From positions 1-64,000 of the forward strand of contig JAEWRI010000009.1 in the NCBI GenBank assembly GCA_023460085.1: a stretch of DNA of 64,000 nucleotides. Reading direction: 5' to 3'. Position 1 is the first letter of the stretch. The number at the start of each line of letters is the position of its first letter. Position numbers and translations under genes: made by a program. Positions 8,480 to 17,452 of the stretch are shown here, one piece after another. A model generated the notes under the pieces. That model did no database searches and was not told the DNA's origin. It saw only the letters and a program-made list of their open reading frames with translations. Origin of the DNA: Bacillota bacterium (GTDB taxonomy: Bacteria; Bacillota; Clostridia; Christensenellales; SZUA-584).

Positions 8480-11400
8480 TCAGTGCTCCATATGGTTCTT
8501 AACGACGTTCTCCTTTTCTGTTTCCGCCTGCTGGTTAAAGAAATTCCGAATGACCGTACGGACGTTGTTGGTAAATGGATCTCTTGCACTGCCGCGGTAT
8601 ACCTCGTCTTCACCCTCCGCAAATGTCTTCAGGTTTTCCTCAAACCGCAGATACTGTTCCCAGATTACGCGGGAAAGGTACAGATCCGCATTGTCCTTGT
8701 CAATATACCACAGCACATTGTCGCGGATGAAGAGCATCGCCGCGGAAATCAGCAGTTCTGCGCTTTCCGGGTTATACTCATCCACCGGCGAAGACATCCG
8801 ATACAGTACCGGCAGCTCAAAGAGGCTGCGCACCCTGTCCCCCGGCACACTGCGAATCTTCAGCTCTTCAAGCGCCTTGGCGAAAGCACTTTCACCGAAG
8901 GGCTTGCGGGAATCGGTTTCCTTTTTACGCAGTTTCTCCACACGATGCAATATATCTCCCACGATGATGGGATTGATGGTGAGCGCCTCCAGCACTTCGT
9001 AGAACTGGTCGCACGGGGTGTTGTTGGAAACGATGAACTCCGCGGTGTTGGAGCCGTTGAGCGCCTCTTCCGCGCCGGAGAAAGCCCCCATTTCCTTTTT
9101 GTAGACGTACTTGTATTTGGCGTTTCCGTAGCCCTCATACTGTATGAAGTTATACAGGAACGCATAGTACATCGACATGAAGATGTCCTTCTGCTGACGC
9201 TTCTGATTGTGCTCATCGAGATCCGGCAGTTCCGTTACGATATGCCACCGCTTGTCGATGTGCGGCGTGATGACCTTGCTGCAGCACACGTTGGGATCGA
9301 TGCGCTGAATGCGGTCGAAGTATGCGCGGAAATACTCGCCCTTGTCCTTCGGCGCGGTTTCGCTGTCCCTCTCCGGTGCAAACTTCGGGATCTGATTGGC
9401 GCGTTTGCCGTAAATCGCCTTGTAGTAGAGCAACTTGTATTTACTCAGCTGGTCATCCTTCACCGGAATCCCGTTAGGCAGCACCTTATCCTTATCCTCC
9501 ACACGGATCTGCTTTTTCAGGATTTCATTATAAGTACACGCTTCGTTGATATGCTGCTGCAGGCCCTGCTCCACAGAGATAAAGGGCATCGCGAGCTTCC
9601 GGGCCTCCTTGGCCAGGTCTAGCAGATAGGTCTCCCGATAATCTTTTGCAGCCTTGCGCTCCTCATTTTCCAGTATCTCTGCTTCCTTCCGAATCGCATT
9701 GATGACGTCCATATCAATGTACGTGGAGCAGTTTGTCGTGACCGTATCGCGCCAGAATTTGAGAATGATATCATTGAATATTCCCTTGTGCCATTCCTTC
9801 TGTTCCGTGTTGCGTTTCTCAAAGCTGCCTTCCTCGATCATGGCGGCCCGTATGGCGGAATAAATCCTGTTGCTGAAGCCTTCCGGCAGCTCCATCAATC
9901 CGGCGGGGCTTGTCAGCCGCTCCTCGAAGTGGTTCAGGCACTTCTCGTTGGCGCAGACGTAACGGATCGCTTTTCCATTTTTCAGGTCGTATTTTTGGCG
10001 CAGCACCCCAATTGTGTAATCAAGCTGCTTGATGTTCTCTTCCAGGTTATCGTAGAACACCTCGAACTTTTTACTCAGCTTCTGCACATAGTCCTTCGCA
10101 AATGTAAACACCTGCAACTTCACAAAAGATTGCCTGAAACCGTAGTCGCTGTCGATATTCTCCATCAGGCTCTCGAGTTCACCCCGCTGCTTCCTGATCT
10201 CCTTCTCGAGTTTCTTTTGCGAAAGCCGCTTATCCTTCTTTGCGTTCTTTTTGCCGTCCGCACCGCTTTCCGCTTCAGTATCCTCCCACTGCGTATCCGC
10301 GCAGGCCCTGTCAAATTCGGCTACCTTGGACACCAAAGCCGCTTCCAGCTTATACAGGAAGTATCGAATGGCATTGGGATGCATCGCATTGCTCTCGCCT
10401 GACTTGAGCGCATTCTCCAGATAGAACGCATCTTTACTCTCATTATAAAAATCCATGATGTCTTTTGCGCCGTTGAAAATCGCACTGGCGGCGCCGGGCG
10501 TCGCGTTCTGGAGTATCGTCTTAGACGAGGCATAATATGCCTTTATCTCCCGTTTCAGATCCTTCACCTTGTCGTAATCGATCTTGTGGGGGTCCTTGCG
10601 ATCCGTCAGCTTATCATTTTGTATCTTGCTCATGATATTGCTGGATCTGCCTACAATGGTTGGATTCATATGCAGAGAGTGGCGGCTGCAGAACTCTTCA
10701 AGTGCCTGCACATACTTGTCCCATTTGTTTCCTCTGGCTTCAAGTCCGGTTTCATCGTACAGCATGCACGATCTCTCGACCATGTCCGAAAAAGCGTCCG
10801 ACTTGGCATAGTTGACAATATGGGTTACGTATTCCTCGCCGCGGTTGATATCCTTTACAGACATGCCTTTGAGCTGTTTTTCCTTCGCCTCCTGCATCTT
10901 CTCTTTGAAGGCGGCATCGGCAGCCAGCCATTGCTTGCCCATCTTCTCCCTTGCCCAGTTGAAGGCAATGTAATCACGCACATCCTCGTAAGGATATTCC
11001 AGCACCGCGGAACCCGCGCCGCAGTACCGGTTGCGGCCCGCTTCCGCCACCAGCGCCAGCACCACGTTGTCCTCCGAAGAGTTGCTCTTGGCGGAGGTGG
11101 GGCCGATGGACTGTGCAAATATGCAGTTGGCCGCGTGCGACAGGTAATCCTCATACGTATTGAGCGTACCGCCGTCCATGTTCTGCCCGTCAAACAGGAA
11201 GCAGAAATCATACGGCATCACGTCCACGTTGCGCAGCCCGGAGGATCCCACCGCGGGAAGCTCAAATTTAAGATTTGACCGGTATGGTTCGGGCAGGCGG
11301 CCATCGCCCTTCATCAGAAAAGCGTCCAGTTCGCGCAGCGTCGCGTAAGCGTTGCAGCGCAGATTGTTGCGCTCACTTTCGGTAGGAATTACCTTATAAA

Positions 11401-11959
11401 GCACCTCGGGCAGTATAAAGAATCCGCGGACGATGGACGCGCTGAGCTGGTAGTTCGTCATCAGGTAGTCCCGCAGATACAGCGCGACCGGAAGCAGCAG
11501 GCCAGAACCCGTGCCGCCCGCCAGCGTGCTCACGATGATCACACGAAGCGCCTGTACCGTCGTCTCACCCGACAGCTTGTACAGGCTGTCGATGGCTTCA
11601 TGCAGTTCCGTCATGCGGCCCTCGCGGATGCTGGACATGAAAGCGAGTCGCGATATGGCTCGCACCTGACCTGCGCCCTCGGAAACCGCCTTGCGGCATA
11701 GAATGTTGTTGACTGGGAACCAGGAATCGCGCGATTGCTTGTCGAGTTCCAGATATTCGCCGACGGTCAGCTTCGAGGAGGTCTGCACGAACCGGCCTCC
11801 GTATCCCTTCTGCTTGAGCGCGCGCAAGTCGTTCACGTCCGTATCGAACGAAACGAAGCTCAGGCTCTTTCGCTGCTCCTCGGTCGCGAGCGCCTCCACC
11901 TGTGCGATGATGCGAGAACCAACACCGCCCAGGCCGACAATCAAGGTAGGGGCTGTCAT
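8480..11959 (-). CDS. Large tubulin/FtsZ-like GTPase (Tubulin_2-type family)
   Basis: 1159 residues. The N-terminus has a Rossmann-type glycine loop (GLGGVGS, 9-15). Residues 147-153 (AGGTGSG) are the tubulin/FtsZ signature loop that contacts GTP phosphates, placed at the spacing expected of the superfamily. The rest, about 850 residues, is helical and highly charged, with coiled-coil-like K/E stretches near 560-640 and 680-760. That is far longer than FtsZ (~380 aa), so it carries extra domains. Members of this distant family have been linked by comparative genomics to VWA proteins in a proposed membrane-remodelling system. AGGAGG lies 9 bases before the ATG at 11959. It sits between the VWA gene (39 bases upstream) and the 681-aa membrane gene. 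GTP binding is inferred, not shown. Confidence 0.87.
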   Translation of the reverse strand: MTAPTLIVGLGGVGSRIIAQVEALATEEQRKSLSFVSFDTDVNDLRALKQKGYGGRFVQTSSKLTVGEYLELDKQSRDSWFPVNNILCRKAVSEGAGQVRAISRLAFMSSIREGRMTELHEAIDSLYKLSGETTVQALRVIIVSTLAGGTGSGLLLPVALYLRDYLMTNYQLSASIVRGFFILPEVLYKVIPTESERNNLRCNAYATLRELDAFLMKGDGRLPEPYRSNLKFELPAVGSSGLRNVDVMPYDFCFLFDGQNMDGGTLNTYEDYLSHAANCIFAQSIGPTSAKSNSSEDNVVLALVAEAGRNRYCGAGSAVLEYPYEDVRDYIAFNWAREKMGKQWLAADAAFKEKMQEAKEKQLKGMSVKDINRGEEYVTHIVNYAKSDAFSDMVERSCMLYDETGLEARGNKWDKYVQALEEFCSRHSLHMNPTIVGRSSNIMSKIQNDKLTDRKDPHKIDYDKVKDLKREIKAYYASSKTILQNATPGAASAIFNGAKDIMDFYNESKDAFYLENALKSGESNAMHPNAIRYFLYKLEAALVSKVAEFDRACADTQWEDTEAESGADGKKNAKKDKRLSQKKLEKEIRKQRGELESLMENIDSDYGFRQSFVKLQVFTFAKDYVQKLSKKFEVFYDNLEENIKQLDYTIGVLRQKYDLKNGKAIRYVCANEKCLNHFEERLTSPAGLMELPEGFSNRIYSAIRAAMIEEGSFEKRNTEQKEWHKGIFNDIILKFWRDTVTTNCSTYIDMDVINAIRKEAEILENEERKAAKDYRETYLLDLAKEARKLAMPFISVEQGLQQHINEACTYNEILKKQIRVEDKDKVLPNGIPVKDDQLSKYKLLYYKAIYGKRANQIPKFAPERDSETAPKDKGEYFRAYFDRIQRIDPNVCCSKVITPHIDKRWHIVTELPDLDEHNQKRQQKDIFMSMYYAFLYNFIQYEGYGNAKYKYVYKKEMGAFSGAEEALNGSNTAEFIVSNNTPCDQFYEVLEALTINPIIVGDILHRVEKLRKKETDSRKPFGESAFAKALEELKIRSVPGDRVRSLFELPVLYRMSSPVDEYNPESAELLISAAMLFIRDNVLWYIDKDNADLYLSRVIWEQYLRFEENLKTFAEGEDEVYRGSARDPFTNNVRTVIRNFFNQQAETEKENVVKNHMEH

Positions 11960-11998
11960 ACGATATTCCTCCTCTGTATTGGTAAATAATAAAGCCTT

Positions 11999-14467
11999 TT
12001 AATCCGCATGGTTATTCCACCGAACCGTACCTTCCGGTGTAGAAAGCCTGATTTCATTGTGGTATCCGAAATACACATCGTTCTGTGTGATGTCGGGCAC
12101 TACGCGCAGCTCACGGTTGACGCTGCGATACAGAAAATGAGTGGCTCCAAGAATTACCTGATCCCCGTCCTTAAAGGAAGGCACCGAAATGACTTTCATC
12201 TGGTCATCATCCGCCGCCACATCAAAGCTGAACGTATGGGTTTTCATATTAACGTCCACCCTGCCATAGAACGAACCGCGCTCGGGCACGAACGGCAGGA
12301 AGATGGTGCTTTTAACTTTGTCGAATTCAATGTTGCGGGGCACAAAGCCCATGGGGATAATCCCATTCTGTTCGAAGGATATCGGCTTGAACCGCTTTTT
12401 GGACAGGTAGGCCCACAGCAGGAACGCGATGAGCAGCAGCGAAACTATCCACCACCAGTTGCGTTTCAGCCATTCCCCAAGGCGCTGGAGAAAGGACATA
12501 TCCTTGATATTCACCTGTTCGGTGGTTTCCCCCGTTACGGTCTGCCTATCGTGCGCCAGCGAGGCGGTGACGGTCACATCGCTCTCACCCGTGGTGGTTT
12601 TCAGTATATTGCCGTCCGGATACCGCGGCGACAGTCTCCATGTGGATACCGTATCGCCCTTTTCGACGACCCAATCCACGTCTCCGCTGCTCTGGGCGGA
12701 CACCGTGGTTTTTTCCCAGACTTCCTCGCTGAGCGGCTGTCCGTACATCGCAGCGGTCACCAGCAGCGAATTATCCTCCAGTTCCTTCAGATCCATGGTG
12801 GTATCGCCGCTGATGGAAAGTGCAATGGGGTCCAGCTTCCTTACCACATCCAAGGTACTGGCATTTTCCTTTTGCTGCCCGTTGGGCAATGCCGTTGTGG
12901 CACGCAGGGTCAGTGTGCCGGGTTCCACCTGAAGCGTGCCACCCGATGCGGACAGCACCTGCGTCTGCCCGTTCATCTCCGCTTCCACGTCCACCGTGGC
13001 TTCTCCGACAAGTGCGGGATCCGCCTCGCCGCCGGTCAGCGGGTCGGTAAATACCACCTCGTAGCGGTATTCCCCGGATACCAGGCCCGCATCTGCCGCA
13101 ACCGGGCTGCCGTCCTCTCCGTACAATACGACGGAGGCTGCCGGGGGCTGCTTTGGCGTGACGCTGAACACGAGATCCTGCTCCGTGCGGATGGTCTTAC
13201 CGCTGGGCAGCACCGCGCTGGCACTAATCTCCAGCGTGCCCTCGGTTACGTGAATCTCGCCCTCCGCGCCGCCCGTGCTGGATTCTCCGTTAACGGTAAT
13301 CTCCGCCTCAATGGTATCGCGCGTATCGCTCAGCAGCTCTGAATCCACCACTTCGCCCGTCAGCGGGTCGATGAACACGATCTCGTAGCGATAAGTTCCT
13401 TCCTGCAAGTCAGTGTTGCCGGCAACGGCTTCGGTGCCCGAATAAAAGCGCGCTCCAATATCCACTACCGGCCGCGCGTATACCTCCACATTGCTGGTAT
13501 CGCTTATCTGCACGGTATATTCCCCCGCGGGAATGAGCTGCCCCGCGGTGCTGAACGTAGCGATACAGCCCTGCAGCCCGCTGTTGGACGCGAGTATGCT
13601 GTCGAGCTGTATCCGGGCATCCCCCGTATACTTCACCGGTATGTTGTCGTCCGAAGCCTTCACCGACACTGTCTGCTGACACGCTATCGTCTGTGATGAA
13701 GAAACAAGGCTGCCGATTTGGATGTTGGCCCCCTGTGCGAATAGGGTCACCTGCTCCATGGGAACTTCAAAGTTCAGCGTAATACTGCCGCTTTGGGTAC
13801 GGAAAAAACGGTCGTCGAATTCGTAATTCTCAAATATCTGGTTGGCAACGACCGTGACCTGCGGCAGTATGGCGTCCGAATCCTTGGCGTAGTAAGCGTA
13901 AAAACCGCCGCCCCGGTTGTCATCGATGGTATCGATATCCTGCCCGATGGCAAGGTAAATCACGCGGATACCCTGATCGGCGTACGACTCCAGCGCACTT
14001 GCGACACTGGATGCGCTCTTTCCGGTAAACTTGCCGTCCGTCAGCACCACAAGCCACCGATTCATCGACGAGGGCGCATTACGCAAATCGGCATACGCGC
14101 CTTCCACGGCAGAGAAGTAGGTATTGCTTCCCGCCAGTTCGATGGTATTGATGGAACGGACACGGCTGGCAGGAGTATCGCTGCCATCAATCGTAGCCGC
14201 ACAAGCGCCCTGCATACCCATGGGATAAATGTTCATCGTATCGCCGCTGTCCATCATCGCGGCAAACACCGACATTGCGTAATTCGCGTTGCACCACTTG
14301 TCGAAATAAGCGCCGTCGTCTGTATACATGCTGCCAGAGTCATCGTAGACGATGTTGATATAGTTGTCAGGCGCTTCCGCCGCAGACGCCGTATGAAAGT
14401 TGAATATCGAAACAACCGCCAGCGCTGCATACAGCATGATGAGGATCTGTTTCATTCTTTTTTTCAT
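11999..14467 (-). CDS. VWA-domain protein with signal peptide and C-terminal membrane anchor
   Basis: 822 residues from the ATG at 14467, chosen over an upstream ATG because GAGGAAGG sits just before it and the product then opens with a KK-R-hydrophobic signal sequence. The VWA domain follows with a complete MIDAS: D42-x-S44-x-S46 (DDSGSM), a mid-domain Thr, and VLTDG. Two similar beta-sandwich modules come next, each with a Y-R-Y-E-hydrophobic-F-x-DPLTG core (near 13330-13400 and 13020-13080). A transmembrane helix (WWWIVSLLLIAFLLW, about 671-690) leaves roughly 130 residues inside the cell. It therefore spans the membrane, with a metal-dependent adhesion domain outside and a small domain inside. 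First gene of the tubulin operon. Ligand unknown. Confidence 0.87.
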   Translation of the reverse strand: MKKRMKQILIMLYAALAVVSIFNFHTASAAEAPDNYINIVYDDSGSMYTDDGAYFDKWCNANYAMSVFAAMMDSGDTMNIYPMGMQGACAATIDGSDTPASRVRSINTIELAGSNTYFSAVEGAYADLRNAPSSMNRWLVVLTDGKFTGKSASSVASALESYADQGIRVIYLAIGQDIDTIDDNRGGGFYAYYAKDSDAILPQVTVVANQIFENYEFDDRFFRTQSGSITLNFEVPMEQVTLFAQGANIQIGSLVSSSQTIACQQTVSVKASDDNIPVKYTGDARIQLDSILASNSGLQGCIATFSTAGQLIPAGEYTVQISDTSNVEVYARPVVDIGARFYSGTEAVAGNTDLQEGTYRYEIVFIDPLTGEVVDSELLSDTRDTIEAEITVNGESSTGGAEGEIHVTEGTLEISASAVLPSGKTIRTEQDLVFSVTPKQPPAASVVLYGEDGSPVAADAGLVSGEYRYEVVFTDPLTGGEADPALVGEATVDVEAEMNGQTQVLSASGGTLQVEPGTLTLRATTALPNGQQKENASTLDVVRKLDPIALSISGDTTMDLKELEDNSLLVTAAMYGQPLSEEVWEKTTVSAQSSGDVDWVVEKGDTVSTWRLSPRYPDGNILKTTTGESDVTVTASLAHDRQTVTGETTEQVNIKDMSFLQRLGEWLKRNWWWIVSLLLIAFLLWAYLSKKRFKPISFEQNGIIPMGFVPRNIEFDKVKSTIFLPFVPERGSFYGRVDVNMKTHTFSFDVAADDDQMKVISVPSFKDGDQVILGATHFLYRSVNRELRVVPDITQNDVYFGYHNEIRLSTPEGTVRWNNHAD

Positions 14468-14587
14468 ACGCCTTCCTCTTCCTGCACAATAATGGTACCG
14501 CACAGAAAATACTGCCGCAGTATCTGCAATTTAAAAAATAACTGGCCCAATTGCCACATACCTATTCAATAACTCGAAACCATATAA

Positions 14588-14631
14588 ATGATACGCATGA
14601 TATGGTACCAGTCTACCATTGATGGTATCAT
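14588..14631. repeat. Imperfect 44-bp palindrome upstream of the VWA operon
   Basis: Outer arms ATGATAC and GTATCAT are perfect. The inner arms (CAT, ATGGTA / TACCAT, GATG) match with a one-base offset. It lies about 120 bases upstream of the VWA start in an AT-rich stretch, the right place for an operator of the operon. No regulator gene is adjacent. Confidence 0.5.
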
Positions 14632-14739
14632 AAGGATCATTAGAATTGTAACACCGTCATTTTTTAATTACAACTAAAAATCCGCATAATAATGCAAAAA
14701 AAGAGTTTTTTTGCGGTATTACAACGTGCTGAAGTATAA

Positions 14740-14771
14740 AAAATCGGGCAACCATCCAATCGCCCGATTTT
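14740..14771 (-). terminator. metY terminator
   Basis: 10-bp stem AAAATCGGGC...GCCCGATTTT with a 12-base loop, followed on the minus strand by T residues. It begins 59 bases past the metY stop. Confidence 0.8.
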
Positions 14772-14829
14772 ACCGCAATGTTAATCAGTTTCTTTATATA
14801 CAAACGGCACGCTGCGATGCTTCAGCCAT

Positions 14830-16116
14830 TTATTCCTTGAATCCCTGCTCCAGATCATCAAGCAAATCATCGATATGTTCGGTGCCGATGGACAGGCGTA
14901 TTGTGTTGGGCTTGATGCCTGTCTCCAGCAGTTCCTGCCCGCTCATCTGCGAATGCGTCGTGCTTGCGGGATGAATTACCAGAGACTTTACGTCCGCCAC
15001 GTTAGCCAGCAGCGAGAACAGCTTCAGCCTCTCGGTGAACTGCCGCGCGTCGTCCGCGCTGCCCTTGAGCTCGAATGTAAATATGGAGCCCGCGCCGTTC
15101 GGGAAGTAGCGATCATACAGCTTCTTGTACGGACTGTCCGGCAGCGACGGGTGGTTCACTCGCTCTACCTTGGGATGCTTACTCAAGAATTCTATGACCT
15201 TGAGCGCGTTTTCCACATGACGCTCCACACGCAGCGACAGCGTCTCCAGCCCCTGCAGGAACAGGAACGCGTTGAACGGGCTGAGCGCCGCTCCGGAATC
15301 GCGCAGCAGCGTCACGCGTGCTTTGATAATGTAGGCCGCCGCGCCCGCCGCTTCCGTCCACACCGCGCCGTGATAACTCGGATCGGGCCCAGTCAGATAC
15401 GGAAAGCGCCCGGAGGCCGCCCAGTCGAACTTGCCGCCGTCCACGATGACGCCGCCGATGGAAGTGCCGTGGCCTCCGATGAACTTGGTCGCAGAGTGCA
15501 CGACGATATCCGCGCCGTGCTCGATGGGGCGCAGCAGGTAAGGCGTCGCAAACGTGCTGTCAATGATCACCGGAACGCCATGCTTGTGCGCCGCCGCGGA
15601 AACCGACTCGATATCAATGATGCTGGAATTGGGGTTGCCCAGGGTTTCAAAGAATATGGCCTTTGTATTGGGCTGAATGGCCGCTTCGAAACTGCCGTCG
15701 ATATCCGGATCCACAAAGGTCACGTCGATACCGAAATCCTTGAAAGTGTGCGCGAAGAGGTTGTAGGTGCCGCCGTAGAGCGTTTTCGCGGATACGATGT
15801 GATCCCCTGAGTGCGCGATATTGCGGATGGCATAGTCTACCGCCGCGGAGCCGCTCGCCAGCGCCAATGCCGCGATGCCGCCTTCCAGCGCCGCGATACG
15901 CTTCTCGAATACATCGCTCGTCGGATTCATGATACGCGTATAGATGTTGCCCGGCTCCGTAAGTGCAAACCGCCCCGCAGCCGAAGCGGAGCTTGGAAAG
16001 ACATACGAAGTCGTCTGGTAGATGGGCACTGCCCGCGCGTCGGTAGCCGGGTCGGGCGACTCCTGACCGGCGTGTACCTGTAAAGTTTCAAACCTCAGTT
16101 TCCTCTCGTCTGACAT
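14830..16116 (-). CDS. metY: O-acetylhomoserine sulfhydrylase
   Basis: 428 residues of a PLP-dependent gamma-replacement enzyme that converts O-acetylhomoserine plus sulfide to homocysteine. The PLP lysine is K211 in SATKFIGGHG. The N-terminus (FETLQVHAGQ...TDARAVPIYQTTSYVF) and the ~430-residue length are typical of MetY and longer than cystathionine gamma-synthase (~380). The substrate could be made by the metA at 26278-27192. It is transcribed alone from a TTGACA-17-TATATT promoter (16167-16195) with a CATATT-N5-TATATG operator just downstream, and ends at its own hairpin. The rrf2 gene upstream has a separate promoter further up, so read-through is possible. Confidence 0.93.
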   Translation of the reverse strand: MSDERKLRFETLQVHAGQESPDPATDARAVPIYQTTSYVFPSSASAAGRFALTEPGNIYTRIMNPTSDVFEKRIAALEGGIAALALASGSAAVDYAIRNIAHSGDHIVSAKTLYGGTYNLFAHTFKDFGIDVTFVDPDIDGSFEAAIQPNTKAIFFETLGNPNSSIIDIESVSAAAHKHGVPVIIDSTFATPYLLRPIEHGADIVVHSATKFIGGHGTSIGGVIVDGGKFDWAASGRFPYLTGPDPSYHGAVWTEAAGAAAYIIKARVTLLRDSGAALSPFNAFLFLQGLETLSLRVERHVENALKVIEFLSKHPKVERVNHPSLPDSPYKKLYDRYFPNGAGSIFTFELKGSADDARQFTERLKLFSLLANVADVKSLVIHPASTTHSQMSGQELLETGIKPNTIRLSIGTEHIDDLLDDLEQGFKE

Positions 16117-16139
16117 AGCGCCTCTCCTTTCATATATTT

Positions 16140-16156
16140 CATATTGTTTTTATATG
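16140..16156 (-). promoter_or_regulatory. Shared 17-bp operator at metY
   Basis: CATATT-GTTTT-TATATG, starting 10 bases downstream of the metY -10 box, so a bound protein would block the start site. The same pattern occurs at cysK (18955-18971) and in the cysK/rrf2 gap (19024-19040). A CymR-like Rrf2 repressor is the obvious candidate. Confidence 0.65.
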
Positions 16157-16166
16157 TATTACTGAT

Positions 16167-16195
16167 AATATAAACTGCGCTTGAAAAGATGTCAA
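16167..16195 (-). promoter_or_regulatory. metY promoter
   Basis: Minus strand: -35 TTGACA (16190-16195), 17-base spacer, -10 TATATT (16167-16172). Confidence 0.8.
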
Positions 16196-16232
16196 GAGGA
16201 AAATAGCGAAATAGTGAAAGTATTGGATAAGC

Positions 16233-16664
16233 CTACTCCTGCTGCGCATTGCGGATCCGCTGCTTCTCGGCAATATCGGCCAGCGTAATTCCGTCCACCA
16301 CAGAACTCACCGCGTCATTAACCTGCTTCCAGATGTCCAGCGTCACGCAGGACGCGCTGCGGGGGCATTGGTTGGGTTCATCCTCCATGCAGGCCACCGG
16401 CACGAGGCTGCCCTCTATCTGCCGCAGGATTTCACCCACCGTATAGTCTTTAGCGGGCCGCGCCAGACGGTATCCGCCCTGAGCTCCCCGCGTGCTCTTC
16501 ACAAAACCGGCACGGCTGAGCACGGTGATGATCTGCTCCAGGTATTTTTCCGAAATCTCCTGCCTGCCCGCGATGCTCTTAATGGTGACATATTCCTCCG
16601 GGTTGGCAAGCGCCAGTTCGAGCATCAGCCGGAGCGCGTAGCGCCCTCTTGTCGATATCTTCAT
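16233..16664 (-). CDS. Rrf2/IscR-type regulator with three cysteines
   Basis: 143 residues. The N-terminus (MKISTRGRYALRLMLEL) and the middle GFVKSTRGAQGGYRLARP are the Rrf2 winged-helix signature. The effector loop has three cysteines (CMEDEPNQCPRSASC, C-x7-C-x5-C), close to the C-x5-C-x5-C that holds the 2Fe-2S cluster in IscR, so it may sense Fe-S status. Its start overlaps the tcdA stop by four bases (ATGA), making it the third gene of ridA-tcdA-rrf2. A likely target is the iscS-iscU unit, which has a palindrome at its start site; that link is inference. Confidence 0.9.
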   Translation of the reverse strand: MKISTRGRYALRLMLELALANPEEYVTIKSIAGRQEISEKYLEQIITVLSRAGFVKSTRGAQGGYRLARPAKDYTVGEILRQIEGSLVPVACMEDEPNQCPRSASCVTLDIWKQVNDAVSSVVDGITLADIAEKQRIRNAQQE

Positions 16665-17452
16665 GATCCACCGTCCGTTTCCGTATTGTTCGTTTGAGGT
16701 TCCTTTGCCGCCAGATCGCGGATCACCTCACCCGCGATAATAAGCCCCGCCACCGACGGTACAAAGGATACGCTGCCGGGGATTTGACGACGCGCCGTAC
16801 ACTTGCGCGCAGTGCCGGGCGGGCAGACGCAGTGGTTTTTGCAGCTCAGCTCCTCCGTTTCCCGCGGCGCCATCGCTTCCTCCCGCGAGTACACTACCTT
16901 CAGGCCTTCGATGCCACGCTTGCGCAGCTCCCGCCGCATCACCTTGGCCAGCGGACACACACTTGTATCGTATATATCCGCCACCTCGAATCGCGTGGGA
17001 TCGAGCTTGTTGCCTGCGCCCATACAGCTGATCACCGGCACGCCTGCACGGCGGGCCTCCTCTATCAGCGTAAGCTTGGAGGACACTGTATCTATAGCAT
17101 CCACGATGTAATCGTAACGCGACAGATCATACTCCGCCGCGTTGGCGGCGGCATAGAAGCACTCGTTGGCTTCCACGGCGCAATCCGGATTAATTTCCAG
17201 AATACGCTCCTTCATAACCTCCACCTTTTTGCGCCCGATAGTCCTGCGCGTGGCAATGAGCTGCCGATTGATGTTGGTCAGGCAAACCTTATCGTCATCG
17301 AACAGAGCCATGGAACCCACTCCGCACCGCGCGATAGCCTCCGCCGCGTAGGAGCCCACGCCGCCCACGCCGAATATCGCCACCCGGCAGCGCTCCAGCT
17401 TCTCCAGCGCCTCTCTTCCTAAAAGCAGCTCCGTTCTCGAAAAGGCGTTCAC
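16661..17452 (-). CDS. tcdA: tRNA threonylcarbamoyladenosine dehydratase
   Basis: 263 residues from a GTG at 17452. The longer reading frame starts inside ridA, but this GTG overlaps the ridA stop (GTGA) and gives the standard N-terminus (NAFSRTELLLGREAL). It is an E1-like enzyme that uses ATP to cyclise t6A37 of tRNA to ct6A. Visible motifs are the nucleotide loop GVGGVGSYAAEAIARCGVG, the acidic DDDKVCLTNINRQ strand, and cysteines in CKNHCVCPPG that probably bind zinc or serve catalysis. It lies in a tight operon with ridA upstream and rrf2 downstream, both overlapping by four bases. Confidence 0.9.
   Translation of the reverse strand: MNAFSRTELLLGREALEKLERCRVAIFGVGGVGSYAAEAIARCGVGSMALFDDDKVCLTNINRQLIATRRTIGRKKVEVMKERILEINPDCAVEANECFYAAANAAEYDLSRYDYIVDAIDTVSSKLTLIEEARRAGVPVISCMGAGNKLDPTRFEVADIYDTSVCPLAKVMRRELRKRGIEGLKVVYSREEAMAPRETEELSCKNHCVCPPGTARKCTARRQIPGSVSFVPSVAGLIIAGEVIRDLAAKEPQTNNTETDGGS

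Larger units (their letters stand above)
14468..14829. other. Non-coding stretch between the VWA operon and metY
   Basis: No supported gene. It holds, from left to right, the VWA ribosome site and AT-rich leader, the 44-bp palindrome (14588-14631), a perfect GCAAAAAAA-GAG-TTTTTTTGC hairpin (14694-14714) and the metY terminator (14740-14771). I could not pick a convincing sigma-A promoter for the VWA operon here. Confidence 0.6.
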
